From NCBI GenBank assembly GCA_003569165.1, contig BGOI01000001.1:342001-406000 (forward strand): DNA of 64,000 nucleotides, written 5' to 3'. This DNA comes from Opitutia bacterium (GTDB lineage: Bacteria; Verrucomicrobiota; Verrucomicrobiia; Opitutales; UBA953). The notes beneath the pieces were generated by a model. That model saw only the letters and a list, made by a program, of their open reading frames with translations, had not been told where the DNA came from and searched no databases. The position numbers were made by a program, and so were the translations under genes. Positions 18,619 to 25,751 of this stretch are shown here, in pieces; within the stretch, counting starts at the first letter, position 1, and every line of letters starts with the position of its first letter.

Positions 18619-18686
18619 ATAGGAGGGAGGGTTCTGACATTGGAGCCCGTCCCCTTGCTGCCAAGAAAGGAATAGGGCCCTCCTAT
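18619..18686 (-). promoter_or_regulatory. Inverted repeat in the xylA leader
   Basis: ATAGGAGGG (18619-18627) and CCCTCCTAT (18678-18686) form a perfect 9-bp inverted repeat around 50 bases, immediately upstream of xylA. In the xylA transcript, CCTCCTAT lies next to the start codon and can pair with the distal AGGAGG. It could be a regulator-binding dyad or a leader-RNA structure. Confidence 0.4.
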
Positions 18687-18760
18687 GAACAAAACGACAG
18701 GGTGGGAGTTCGCATACAACTGCGCCTTGCGCCTTTGCGGGCGCCGCATAGGTTGGCGGC

Positions 18761-19603
18761 ATGGAGGTCGTCCACACCATCCCCGAACTGCGCGCCGCGG
18801 TCGCCCGGGCCCGTCAGGCCGGCCAGGCCATCGGGTTCGTGCCGACGATGGGCTGCCTCCACGAAGGCCACCTCAGCCTGATCCGTCGGGCCAGGGAAGA
18901 GGCCGCCTTCGTCGTGGTCTCGATCTTTGTGAACCCGACCCAGTTCGGCCCCAACGAAGACTTCTCAAAATACCCGCGGACTTTCGCGGAAGATCGCGCT
19001 GGGTGCGAAGCCGCGGGCGCCAGTCTGATCTTCGCACCCGCCGCCGCGGATTTCTATCCGGCCGGCGCTTCAACCTGGGTCGACGTCGAGGGCATCTCCG
19101 CCAAGCTCTGCGGCGAATTCCGCCCCGGGCACTTCCGCGGCGTGGCCACCGTCGTCGCCATGCTCTTCAACGCCGCGCAGGCGGACGTCGGCGTCTTCGG
19201 ACGCAAGGACCTTCAGCAGCTCGCGGTGATTCGTCGCATGGTGCGCGACCTGCATATCCCCGTCCGGATCATCGCGCACGAGACCATCCGCGAACCTAAC
19301 GGGGTGGCGATGAGCTCACGTAACCGTTATCTCTCCGCTGAACAGTTAACGCAGGCTACGGCCATCCCCACCGCCATGGCCGCGGCCAAAGCCCTCGCGC
19401 AAGCCGGCGTCACCGACGCCGTACGCCTGCGGGATGCAGCGGTCGCCGTCCTGAGAACTCAGCCTGCGCTCCAGCTGCAGTACTGCGAGATTGTCGATCT
19501 CGAGACAATGGCACCCGTCGCCTCGACCTCCGGGCTCCGCTGTGCCATCGCGATAGCCTGTCATTTGGGCGCGACGCGCCTGATCGACAACGCCGACCTT
19601 TAA
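18761..19603 (+). CDS. panC: Pantothenate synthetase (pantoate-beta-alanine ligase)
   Basis: 280 residues. The adenylate-forming HIGH-type motif is in GFVPTMGCLHEGHLSLI. FVNPTQFGPNEDF, the ATP/pantoate loop CGEFRPGHFRGVATVV, FGRKDLQQLAVI and the KMSKS-equivalent NGVAMSSRNRYL are all present. It condenses pantoate and beta-alanine with ATP to give pantothenate for coenzyme A. The conserved Ala of PTMGALHEGH is Cys here. No panB or panD is adjacent. Its stop abuts the stop of the convergent transporter gene. Confidence 0.94.
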   Translation: MEVVHTIPELRAAVARARQAGQAIGFVPTMGCLHEGHLSLIRRAREEAAFVVVSIFVNPTQFGPNEDFSKYPRTFAEDRAGCEAAGASLIFAPAAADFYPAGASTWVDVEGISAKLCGEFRPGHFRGVATVVAMLFNAAQADVGVFGRKDLQQLAVIRRMVRDLHIPVRIIAHETIREPNGVAMSSRNRYLSAEQLTQATAIPTAMAAAKALAQAGVTDAVRLRDAAVAVLRTQPALQLQYCEIVDLETMAPVASTSGLRCAIAIACHLGATRLIDNADL

Positions 19604-20482
19604 TCAGGCTAGGCTGAGGTAAACCGCGGCCAATAGAATCAAGGCCCCGATCAATCGGCGGGTCATGATGCTCCGGCCTACGTGTTTCTCCGAATTAGAG
19701 AACCAATGCCCGACGACCCACACCAACGCGACGCTCCAAAGACCGCGGGTGTTGTAGAGGACGTTGGTGACGGTGACCTCGTGGTAGACCGCGATACAGT
19801 AGGCGATGCCCATGGCCTGAATGGTCAGCAGGAGCCCACCGCCGAAAGCCCAGACGACCATCGAGCGAGGCATCTGACTCAATGGCGCGGAGAAGAACGG
19901 AATGAGGGCGAACGACAAAGCTCCCACCGTCAAGAACATCACCGGGCCGAAATGGCCGAAACCGAAAGCCGGGACCCAAAGCTGCTGCATCACGTCCGTG
20001 GCCGCAAAAGCGACGGAGGCCAGAAAGGCGAAGCCAACGCTGACCAGCAGTCGCTCACGGTTGGCACGCCACTCGCCGCCCAACAAGGCCAGGGCCAACG
20101 TCGTCAGGAAAGTAGCCACCCAGAGTTTCCAGCCAAGTTCCTCGCCACCCGTCAAGAAGACCAAGAGCGCGACGAAGACGACCTTGGTGCCGAGCACTGG
20201 CGTCGCGATGGAGATGTCGCCCCGGCTAATCGCAATAAAGGTAAAGACCTGACCAATGAAGAAAGCCGTGCCCGCCAAGACCGCATGGGTGATGTTCGTC
20301 GCTGTGAAGGGCTCGCCCCCATGAAGCAACCAGGTCTGGAAAAGGACGGCCCCGATCAGGTTCACGATGAACAGGACCCGCCAAGGATGGCCGCCATCCA
20401 TGGCCCGCTTGAGGGCCATCGCGGCGAAGGTGTAGCCTACGGCCGAGCAAAGAGGGATGACGATGGAGGCGGAAGAACGCAT
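19604..20482 (-). CDS. EamA/DMT-superfamily transporter
   Basis: 292 residues from MRSSASIVIPLCSAVGYTFA; an ATG 39 codons further upstream adds only polar sequence and is unlikely. About ten transmembrane helices form two EamA repeats, the second starting near LLVSVGFAFLASVAFAATDV. The family exports or exchanges small metabolites such as amino acids and nucleotide sugars. The substrate cannot be assigned. The gene is convergent and directly abutting with panC. Confidence 0.82.
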   Translation of the reverse strand: MRSSASIVIPLCSAVGYTFAAMALKRAMDGGHPWRVLFIVNLIGAVLFQTWLLHGGEPFTATNITHAVLAGTAFFIGQVFTFIAISRGDISIATPVLGTKVVFVALLVFLTGGEELGWKLWVATFLTTLALALLGGEWRANRERLLVSVGFAFLASVAFAATDVMQQLWVPAFGFGHFGPVMFLTVGALSFALIPFFSAPLSQMPRSMVVWAFGGGLLLTIQAMGIAYCIAVYHEVTVTNVLYNTRGLWSVALVWVVGHWFSNSEKHVGRSIMTRRLIGALILLAAVYLSLA

Positions 20483-20597
20483 CAGGCAAGCCCGAACGAA
20501 CGCCCTTCCCTCCCCGCTGGCGAGACCGAAGCAAGAAAACCGCCCGCCGGGCCAGCCATGACCTTGCCCCGTGCCCACCAGTGGGTACGCTGGAGTC

Positions 20598-22424
20598 ATG
20601 GGGCAATTTTCTTACAAGAACGAGGCTGTCGATCCGCACCGGAAGATTCTCTCCGAGCAGCTTGTCATGGACCTAGAGCATGTCGCTGAGACCCCCTTGC
20701 TCGCCCTCGCCAAGCAGATTCCCGGCGGCTACATCCATCGCCGCCCCTTCCTCAAGGCCTCGAAATGGCTTTTCAAGAAACGCCTCGGGCATCTCGCCCA
20801 GGACGCCTCCGCGATCGCCGAACACCTCCCGTGGTTCGCCGAGGCGCTGAAGTGCGAGAAGGCGAAGCTGCTCGAACACCTCGACGAGATGGCCGCCGTC
20901 ATCGGCGGCCCGCGCGCCGCCCTGCTCTGCGTGCTCTGGAACAACCAGGTCGAACAGAAGGACGCCGCCTTGTCCGCCGACCTGCTCCCGCGCCTGCTTA
21001 CGGGCGCCAAGGCCCAGCCCAACAAGCCGGAAGCCAAGGCCTGGAAGGCGCTGCTCGCCAAGCTGGGAGGCGCGACGGAGAAGGAGCCGCTCGATTCCGT
21101 GGACGCCCTGGATTCGGCGGGCAAGACGCTCCGCCGCCTCCAGCAGGAAATCTCGCAAGGCAAGGCCGCCCGCGAGAACGAAGGCCGCGCGATCCGCCGG
21201 CAGCACGCCAACGAACTCGAGGCGAAGGACGCCGAGATCCGCAAGGCCCGCGAGGAGGCCGCGCGCCTTGTCCAAGAAGCCGCCAAACAGGGCGCGACCT
21301 ACGAGACGAACCTCGCGGCCGTGCAGGCGAGGCTGACCGCGGAAGAGGCCGAGGTGGCCCGCCTCCGCGGCGAGCTCGAGCGCGCCCGCGAGCACGTGGC
21401 CAAGAAAGCCCGGGAGATCGCCGAGGAACTGCTGTCCGAGGAGATCCGCCCCTGGCTGGCCGACGCCCGCACGCTGAAATCCGCCTCGGAGGAAGTCGCG
21501 AAGCTCCGCCAGCTGACCACCGAGACCGTCGACAAGATCCGCAAGGCCCAGCGCGACGCCGACCCGTTCCTCGCCAAGGAACATGAGCTCCGCCAGGCGA
21601 TCCCGCAGATGGAAGAGATGCTCAAGCTGCTCCGCCGTTACCTGCGCACCGCGGGCCAGGCCCTCCCTGAAGCGGTCGCCCTCGAGAAGCGGATCACCGA
21701 GCACATCGAGAAGGTGCGTTACGAGCTCGAGAAGCGCGACCAGCCTTCCGACCCCTTCCTGGAGCGCATCTCGGCCAAGATCAACGGGGCGGACGCGCGC
21801 GAGCTCAAGGCCATCGAAGGCGCCCTGGTGCTCGCCGAACTATCCGGCCTCGTCGACTCGCGTCACGCCGACCTCTACCGCCGCGACATCCATCGCCGCC
21901 GGTCCTACATGGCCGACGCCGCCTTCCACGTGCAGAAACAGTCCGGGCCGCTCGCGCTCCTCGAACGCGCCGTGGCCACCGGCGAGAAAGCCCGCCTGGC
22001 CCTGGACGCGAACAACTTCGCCTGCCTGCGCCAGGACTACCTCGGCCTGCGCCTCGCGACCAAGAAGAACGCCCAGGGCGAGAACCGCTACCTGCTCGAC
22101 GGGGCGGCCCGCCAGAAGGTCGTGCAGCTCGCCGAGAAGCTCGCGGACGACGCCCCCGGCCTGCACGTCTGGGTGAGCTTCGACGGCCAGCAAAGCGCCC
22201 TGAAGACCACGAACTCGCGGGTCCGGATCACCTTCAGCCGCGCGGGCGCCAAGGCCGACCACGACATCATGGACCTGGTGGCCAAGGACAAGACCGTGGA
22301 GGCTCCCTGGTTCGTCGTGAGCGACGATATCGAAGTGCGCGACGCCACCGCCCGCGAAGGCGCCTACATCATCTACAACGACGCACTGATCCAGCTCCTC
22401 GTGAATCGCGGGATTCGCGCCTAA
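20598..22424 (+). CDS. Coiled-coil protein with C-terminal YacP-like NYN domain
   Basis: 608 residues from MGQFSYKNEAVDP, with GGAG spacing close to the ATG. Residues about 1-160 form a helical N-terminal region. About 170-390 is a long charged coiled coil rich in Glu, Lys, Arg and Ala (KTLRRLQQEISQGKAAREN and on). The final part, from about 462, matches the YacP-like NYN/PIN-type ribonuclease layout: ARLALDANNFACLRQDY, LHVWVSFDGQQ, ITFSRAGAKADHDIMDLV and the acidic WFVVSDDIEVRDATAREGA. This predicts a metal-dependent RNA-acting domain carried on a scaffold that may oligomerise or contact the ribosome. The combination is not one I can name. It is monocistronic and has its own terminator. Confidence 0.7.
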   Translation: MGQFSYKNEAVDPHRKILSEQLVMDLEHVAETPLLALAKQIPGGYIHRRPFLKASKWLFKKRLGHLAQDASAIAEHLPWFAEALKCEKAKLLEHLDEMAAVIGGPRAALLCVLWNNQVEQKDAALSADLLPRLLTGAKAQPNKPEAKAWKALLAKLGGATEKEPLDSVDALDSAGKTLRRLQQEISQGKAARENEGRAIRRQHANELEAKDAEIRKAREEAARLVQEAAKQGATYETNLAAVQARLTAEEAEVARLRGELERAREHVAKKAREIAEELLSEEIRPWLADARTLKSASEEVAKLRQLTTETVDKIRKAQRDADPFLAKEHELRQAIPQMEEMLKLLRRYLRTAGQALPEAVALEKRITEHIEKVRYELEKRDQPSDPFLERISAKINGADARELKAIEGALVLAELSGLVDSRHADLYRRDIHRRRSYMADAAFHVQKQSGPLALLERAVATGEKARLALDANNFACLRQDYLGLRLATKKNAQGENRYLLDGAARQKVVQLAEKLADDAPGLHVWVSFDGQQSALKTTNSRVRITFSRAGAKADHDIMDLVAKDKTVEAPWFVVSDDIEVRDATAREGAYIIYNDALIQLLVNRGIRA

Positions 22425-22429
22425 ACAAG

Positions 22430-22455
22430 ACGGGCGCATCCTGCGATGCGCCCGT
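22430..22455. terminator. Hairpin between convergent coiled-coil/NYN and ThuA-like genes
   Basis: A perfect 11-bp stem ACGGGCGCATC/GATGCGCCCGT with loop CTGC, six bases after the plus-strand stop. Confidence 0.75.
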
Positions 22456-22480
22456 GCGGCAAAAGAAAGCAGCCGGCGGA

Positions 22481-23557
22481 TTATTTCTTCTTCTTGGCCG
22501 GAGCGGCCGTCAGGGGCGGAGGCAGCACGCCCGCGAAATCCTCGGCCTTCAGGCCAGGGTGGAACATGTTGAAGGAGTACTTGCTCGGCTTCCATTCCAC
22601 GACCGGCGTGACGTCGGCCTTGGCGGGCACCTCGAGGCCGAGACCCCAGAAGACGCCGTTGACGACGAGGCGGCGGAGCGATTCATCGGCGAGATCGCTG
22701 GCGGAGGCCATGGTGGTGGTAAACACGCGGTTCTTGGTGCCACCGGCATTGGGAACTTCGCGAGTCCAGGCCACGGCCATCGCGGGCGAATTGATGCCCT
22801 GCTCCTGCTTATCGGTGGCACGCTTCTTCGCACGTTCGCTCAGGGGATCTTGCGGATTCATGCCCTTAAGGACCAAGCCGCGGAGGAGAATCTGCGCATC
22901 GGCTGGCGGGTAAGCCTCGTAGACATCGGTATCACCGAAGATGACGCCGACACCATTGAGAATCGCGAGCTTCTCGGCACCAGGCTCGACGGCCGTACGG
23001 GTGGCCTCACCCTTGTGGTTGCCCCAGTGGCTGACCCAAGTCTCGCCGAGGACATTCTTACCGAAGCCACCTTTGTTGTTCCAGTTATAGGCGACGAAGG
23101 CGCTTTCCTTCGGGATGCCGGAGAAAGCGTGCGTGCTGGTGCGGGTAGCGACGATCGGCACGCCGCGCTTGATGGCGGCATCGAACTTCGCGAGCGCGCC
23201 ATCATTCCACTTACGGAAACGTAGGCCAAGCACGAGGGCGTCGGCAGTGTCGAGGGCCTCGGGCTTGCCCAGGGAGGCACCATTGTTCGGATTGATCACA
23301 CCGTCGTCATGGGAGAAAAGGACGGTGCATTTGAAGCCATGGCGCTCGGAGAGAATGCGGGCGAGCATCGGTAAGGCTTCTTCGGAGCGATATTCTTCGT
23401 CGCCGACGAGCAGCACGACGTGCTTGCCGGCGCCTGCGCCCTTGCTAGCGGGGAACTCGAGCCAACCTGGGCCGGAAGTAAAGGCCTCCGCAGCGACGGC
23501 CGGGAGAGCAAGGACAAGGGCAGCCAAGGCGGCCCAGAGATGGAGATGACGCTTCAT
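22481..23557 (-). CDS. Exported ThuA-like domain protein
   Basis: 358 residues from MKRHLHLWAALAALVLALPAVAA, a standard signal peptide; an earlier ATG at 23581 is unlikely. The mature protein has the flavodoxin/glutamine-amidotransferase-like fold of ThuA proteins, seen in KHVVLLVGDEEYRSEEALPM, ADALVLGLRFRKW, FDAAIKRGVPIVATRTSTHAF and the HWGNHKGEATR segment. In PVC bacteria such proteins accompany PSD1/DUF1501 and glycoside genes and are thought to act on carbohydrates. The biochemical role is unproven. The C-terminus is a Lys-rich tail. Confidence 0.75.
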   Translation of the reverse strand: MKRHLHLWAALAALVLALPAVAAEAFTSGPGWLEFPASKGAGAGKHVVLLVGDEEYRSEEALPMLARILSERHGFKCTVLFSHDDGVINPNNGASLGKPEALDTADALVLGLRFRKWNDGALAKFDAAIKRGVPIVATRTSTHAFSGIPKESAFVAYNWNNKGGFGKNVLGETWVSHWGNHKGEATRTAVEPGAEKLAILNGVGVIFGDTDVYEAYPPADAQILLRGLVLKGMNPQDPLSERAKKRATDKQEQGINSPAMAVAWTREVPNAGGTKNRVFTTTMASASDLADESLRRLVVNGVFWGLGLEVPAKADVTPVVEWKPSKYSFNMFHPGLKAEDFAGVLPPPLTAAPAKKKK

Positions 23558-23624
23558 GGGGTAAGACAGGGAAGACTGCACCGACGGGTGCGGGTTTCAA
23601 GCGCCCTGTTGGGCGGCACCCCTA

Positions 23625-24179
23625 TCATTTCCGCTCTTTCGACCCATCCTTCTTCGCCGGAGCGGAAGAAAACGGGTCGGGACGAATCGTCTCGCGGCGG
23701 CCATCGGAATAAGTCGTCACCTGATTTCCAAACGGGTCCGTGCGCGTCGTGGCACGAGTGCCGTCGCTGTAACTCGTCGTCGATCCGCCGAACGGATCAG
23801 GCCGCGTGGTCGCCGTCACCCCATTGCTGAAGCGAGTCGTTGAGCCACCGAAGGGGTCCGTCCGGGTCGAACCGGTGACGCCATTACTGTAGCGCGTGGA
23901 AGAGCCGCCGAAGGGGTCTGGCGTCGTCACGGCGGTCACTCCGTTATCATAGCGGGTCTGGGTGCGACCGAACGCATCGGTGCCCTTGACGCCGGACTTT
24001 GGAGCTTCGCCCGTGCGGGGCGCGACCTTCACTTCCGCCGATGGCTTGGCTTCGGGCTTCGTCGCTGATTTTGCTTCGACCCGGGTCGCCTCCTTACGGG
24101 CGGCATCTTTCTTCGGATCCGCCGGGGCGGCAAAGAGCATCGCGGGGCCAAGAACGCCAAGGAGGAGGAACGTCTTCAT
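23625..24179 (-). CDS. Exported protein built of 20-residue RHS/YD-like repeats
   Basis: About 184 residues from MKTFLLLGVLGPAMLFAAP (signal peptide); an ATG at 24224 is an alternative. After a Lys/Ala/Glu-rich linker come four full copies and one degenerate copy of a 20-residue unit of the form (R/S)(Y/F)SNGVTATTRPDPFGGSTT, each holding Tyr/Phe-x-Asn/Asp-Gly and Asp-Pro-Phe-Gly. The spacing and the Y..DG/PFG pattern recall YD (RHS) repeats but in miniature. I know no named family for it. It ends in a Lys-rich tail. A surface or cell-wall binding role is possible. It lies upstream of the ThuA-like gene on the same strand. Confidence 0.65.
   Translation of the reverse strand: MKTFLLLGVLGPAMLFAAPADPKKDAARKEATRVEAKSATKPEAKPSAEVKVAPRTGEAPKSGVKGTDAFGRTQTRYDNGVTAVTTPDPFGGSSTRYSNGVTGSTRTDPFGGSTTRFSNGVTATTRPDPFGGSTTSYSDGTRATTRTDPFGNQVTTYSDGRRETIRPDPFSSAPAKKDGSKERK
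23655..23954 (-). repeat. 60-bp tandem coding repeats (five units)
   Basis: Five consecutive 60-bp units, exactly 20 codons each. The central units are nearly identical at the protein level (SNGVT, DPFGGS) and the last is degenerate. An in-frame tandem array of this kind can gain or lose units by recombination without breaking the gene. Confidence 0.8.
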
Positions 24180-24240
24180 GGGGATGATTCTATTAGAAAA
24201 CAAAGGTGGCCGGACGCAAGCCACGGCCTCGTGAAAACAA

Positions 24241-24272
24241 GAAGGGCGGGCACTTCGCAGTGCCCGCCCTTC
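24241..24272 (-). terminator. Terminator downstream of the first DUF1501 gene
   Basis: A 14-bp perfect stem GAAGGGCGGGCACT/AGTGCCCGCCCTTC with loop TCGC, followed on the minus strand by a T-rich TTGTTTTC. Confidence 0.85.
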
Positions 24273-24293
24273 CGTTCGTGCGACCGAAGTCGC

Positions 24294-25682
24294 TTAGGCG
24301 ATGACCTTGTCGACAACCTTACCGAAGTTATCGGTGAGGCGGAAGTCGCGGCCGTTGTAGCGGAACGTGAGCTTGGTGTGATCGAAGCCGAGGAGACGGA
24401 GGATCGTGGCGTGCAGGTCGTGCACGTCGACGCCGTCCGCGGCGACCTGGGAGCCGATCTCGTCGGTCTCGCCGTAGTGCATGCCGCCCTTGACGCCGCC
24501 GCCGGCCATCCAGCAGCAGAAAGCCTTGGAATGGTGGTCGCGACCGGAAGCCTGGTTGACGCGGCCCGCGGTGGTCGGGGTGCGGCCGAACTCTCCGCCC
24601 CAGATGATGAGAGTCTGGTCGAGGAGACCGCGCTGCTTGAGGTCAGCGATGAGGGCGGCAGCCGGGCCGTCGATGGCTTCAGCCTTACCAGCGATCGCCG
24701 TGAAGAGGTTGGTGTGGTGGTCCCAGCCGCCGGCGTCGACCTGGACGAAGCGGACGCCGCGCTCGACGAGGCGGCGGGCGCAGAGGAGCTTGGCGCCGAG
24801 GTCGGACTTGCCGTACATCTCGCGGGTCTTCTCGGACTCCTTGGAGATGTCGAAGGCGTCGGTCGCGGCGGTCTGCATGCGGAACGCGAGCTCGAAGGAC
24901 TCGATGCGGGCCTCAAGCTGCTCGTCCTTCTGGACGGTCTGCATGTGGCGCTCGTTCAGCTGGCGGACGAGGTCGAGCTGCTTGCGCTGCGCGTCCTGCG
25001 TGGTGAATTCGCTCTGGAGGTTGGCGATGATCTTGTTCGCCGGGGCGCCCGGACGGAACGAGGTGTTCGCGCCCTGGAAGAGGGACGGAAGGAAGGCCGA
25101 GGCGCGGGCGTCGGAGCTGCCGCCGAGGGAGACGAAACCCGGGAGATCCTGGCTTTCGGTGCCGAGGCCGTAGAGGACCCAGGCGCCGAGGGAAGGCTTG
25201 GAGAGGATCGCCGAGCCGGTGTGCATCAGCTTGGCGGCCGGACCGTGGGCCGGGAGGTCCTGGTGGAGCGAACGGATGACGCACATCTCGTCGGCGACGC
25301 CCTGGAGCTTCGGGAAGATCTCGGAGATCTCGAGGCCGGACTTGCCGGACTTCTTGAACTCGAAGGGCGTCGGGAAGAGGACGCCGTTCATGCCGGCGGC
25401 CGACATGTCGGCGAGCTCCTTCATCTTCGGCTTCGGATCGAAGGTGTCGAGGTGCGAGGGAGCGCCGCCCGCGAAGATGTGGATGACGTGCTTCGCCTTG
25501 GCGGCGAGCGGGGCCTTGCGGGGCTTCAGGTTGGCCATCACTTCGGCCTGCGCGTCGCTGACCATGTAGTCGGCGACCATGGTGCCGAAGGCGAGGGCGC
25601 CCATGCCGAGGCCGGTCTGGCGGAGGAACTCGCGACGGGAGTTGGGGGTCGGCACGTAGTTGCCGCAGCTGGAGTCTTTCAT
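24294..25682 (-). CDS. DUF1501 family Tat-exported protein
   Basis: 462 residues. A twin-arginine signal SRREFLRQTGLGMGALAFG starts the protein. The DUF1501 alkaline-phosphatase/sulfatase-like core follows: HVIHIFAGGAPSHLDTFDPKP, RSLHQDLPAHGPAAKLMHTG, VQVDAGGWDHHTN, IIWGGEFGRTPTTAG, GRDHHSKAFCCWMAGGGVKGG and DLHATILRLLGFDHTKLTFRY. Asp and His residues of this set probably bind metal. It pairs with the PSD1 gene 69 bases upstream, the standard PVC arrangement. The substrate is unknown; a role in polysaccharide breakdown is an inference. Confidence 0.9.
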   Translation of the reverse strand: MKDSSCGNYVPTPNSRREFLRQTGLGMGALAFGTMVADYMVSDAQAEVMANLKPRKAPLAAKAKHVIHIFAGGAPSHLDTFDPKPKMKELADMSAAGMNGVLFPTPFEFKKSGKSGLEISEIFPKLQGVADEMCVIRSLHQDLPAHGPAAKLMHTGSAILSKPSLGAWVLYGLGTESQDLPGFVSLGGSSDARASAFLPSLFQGANTSFRPGAPANKIIANLQSEFTTQDAQRKQLDLVRQLNERHMQTVQKDEQLEARIESFELAFRMQTAATDAFDISKESEKTREMYGKSDLGAKLLCARRLVERGVRFVQVDAGGWDHHTNLFTAIAGKAEAIDGPAAALIADLKQRGLLDQTLIIWGGEFGRTPTTAGRVNQASGRDHHSKAFCCWMAGGGVKGGMHYGETDEIGSQVAADGVDVHDLHATILRLLGFDHTKLTFRYNGRDFRLTDNFGKVVDKVIA

Positions 25683-25751
25683 AGTGGGGATTTGGTTAGG
25701 GATAAATATGGGGGGTTATTTTGAATATTCAAACTCGATTGGTTGGGGTAA

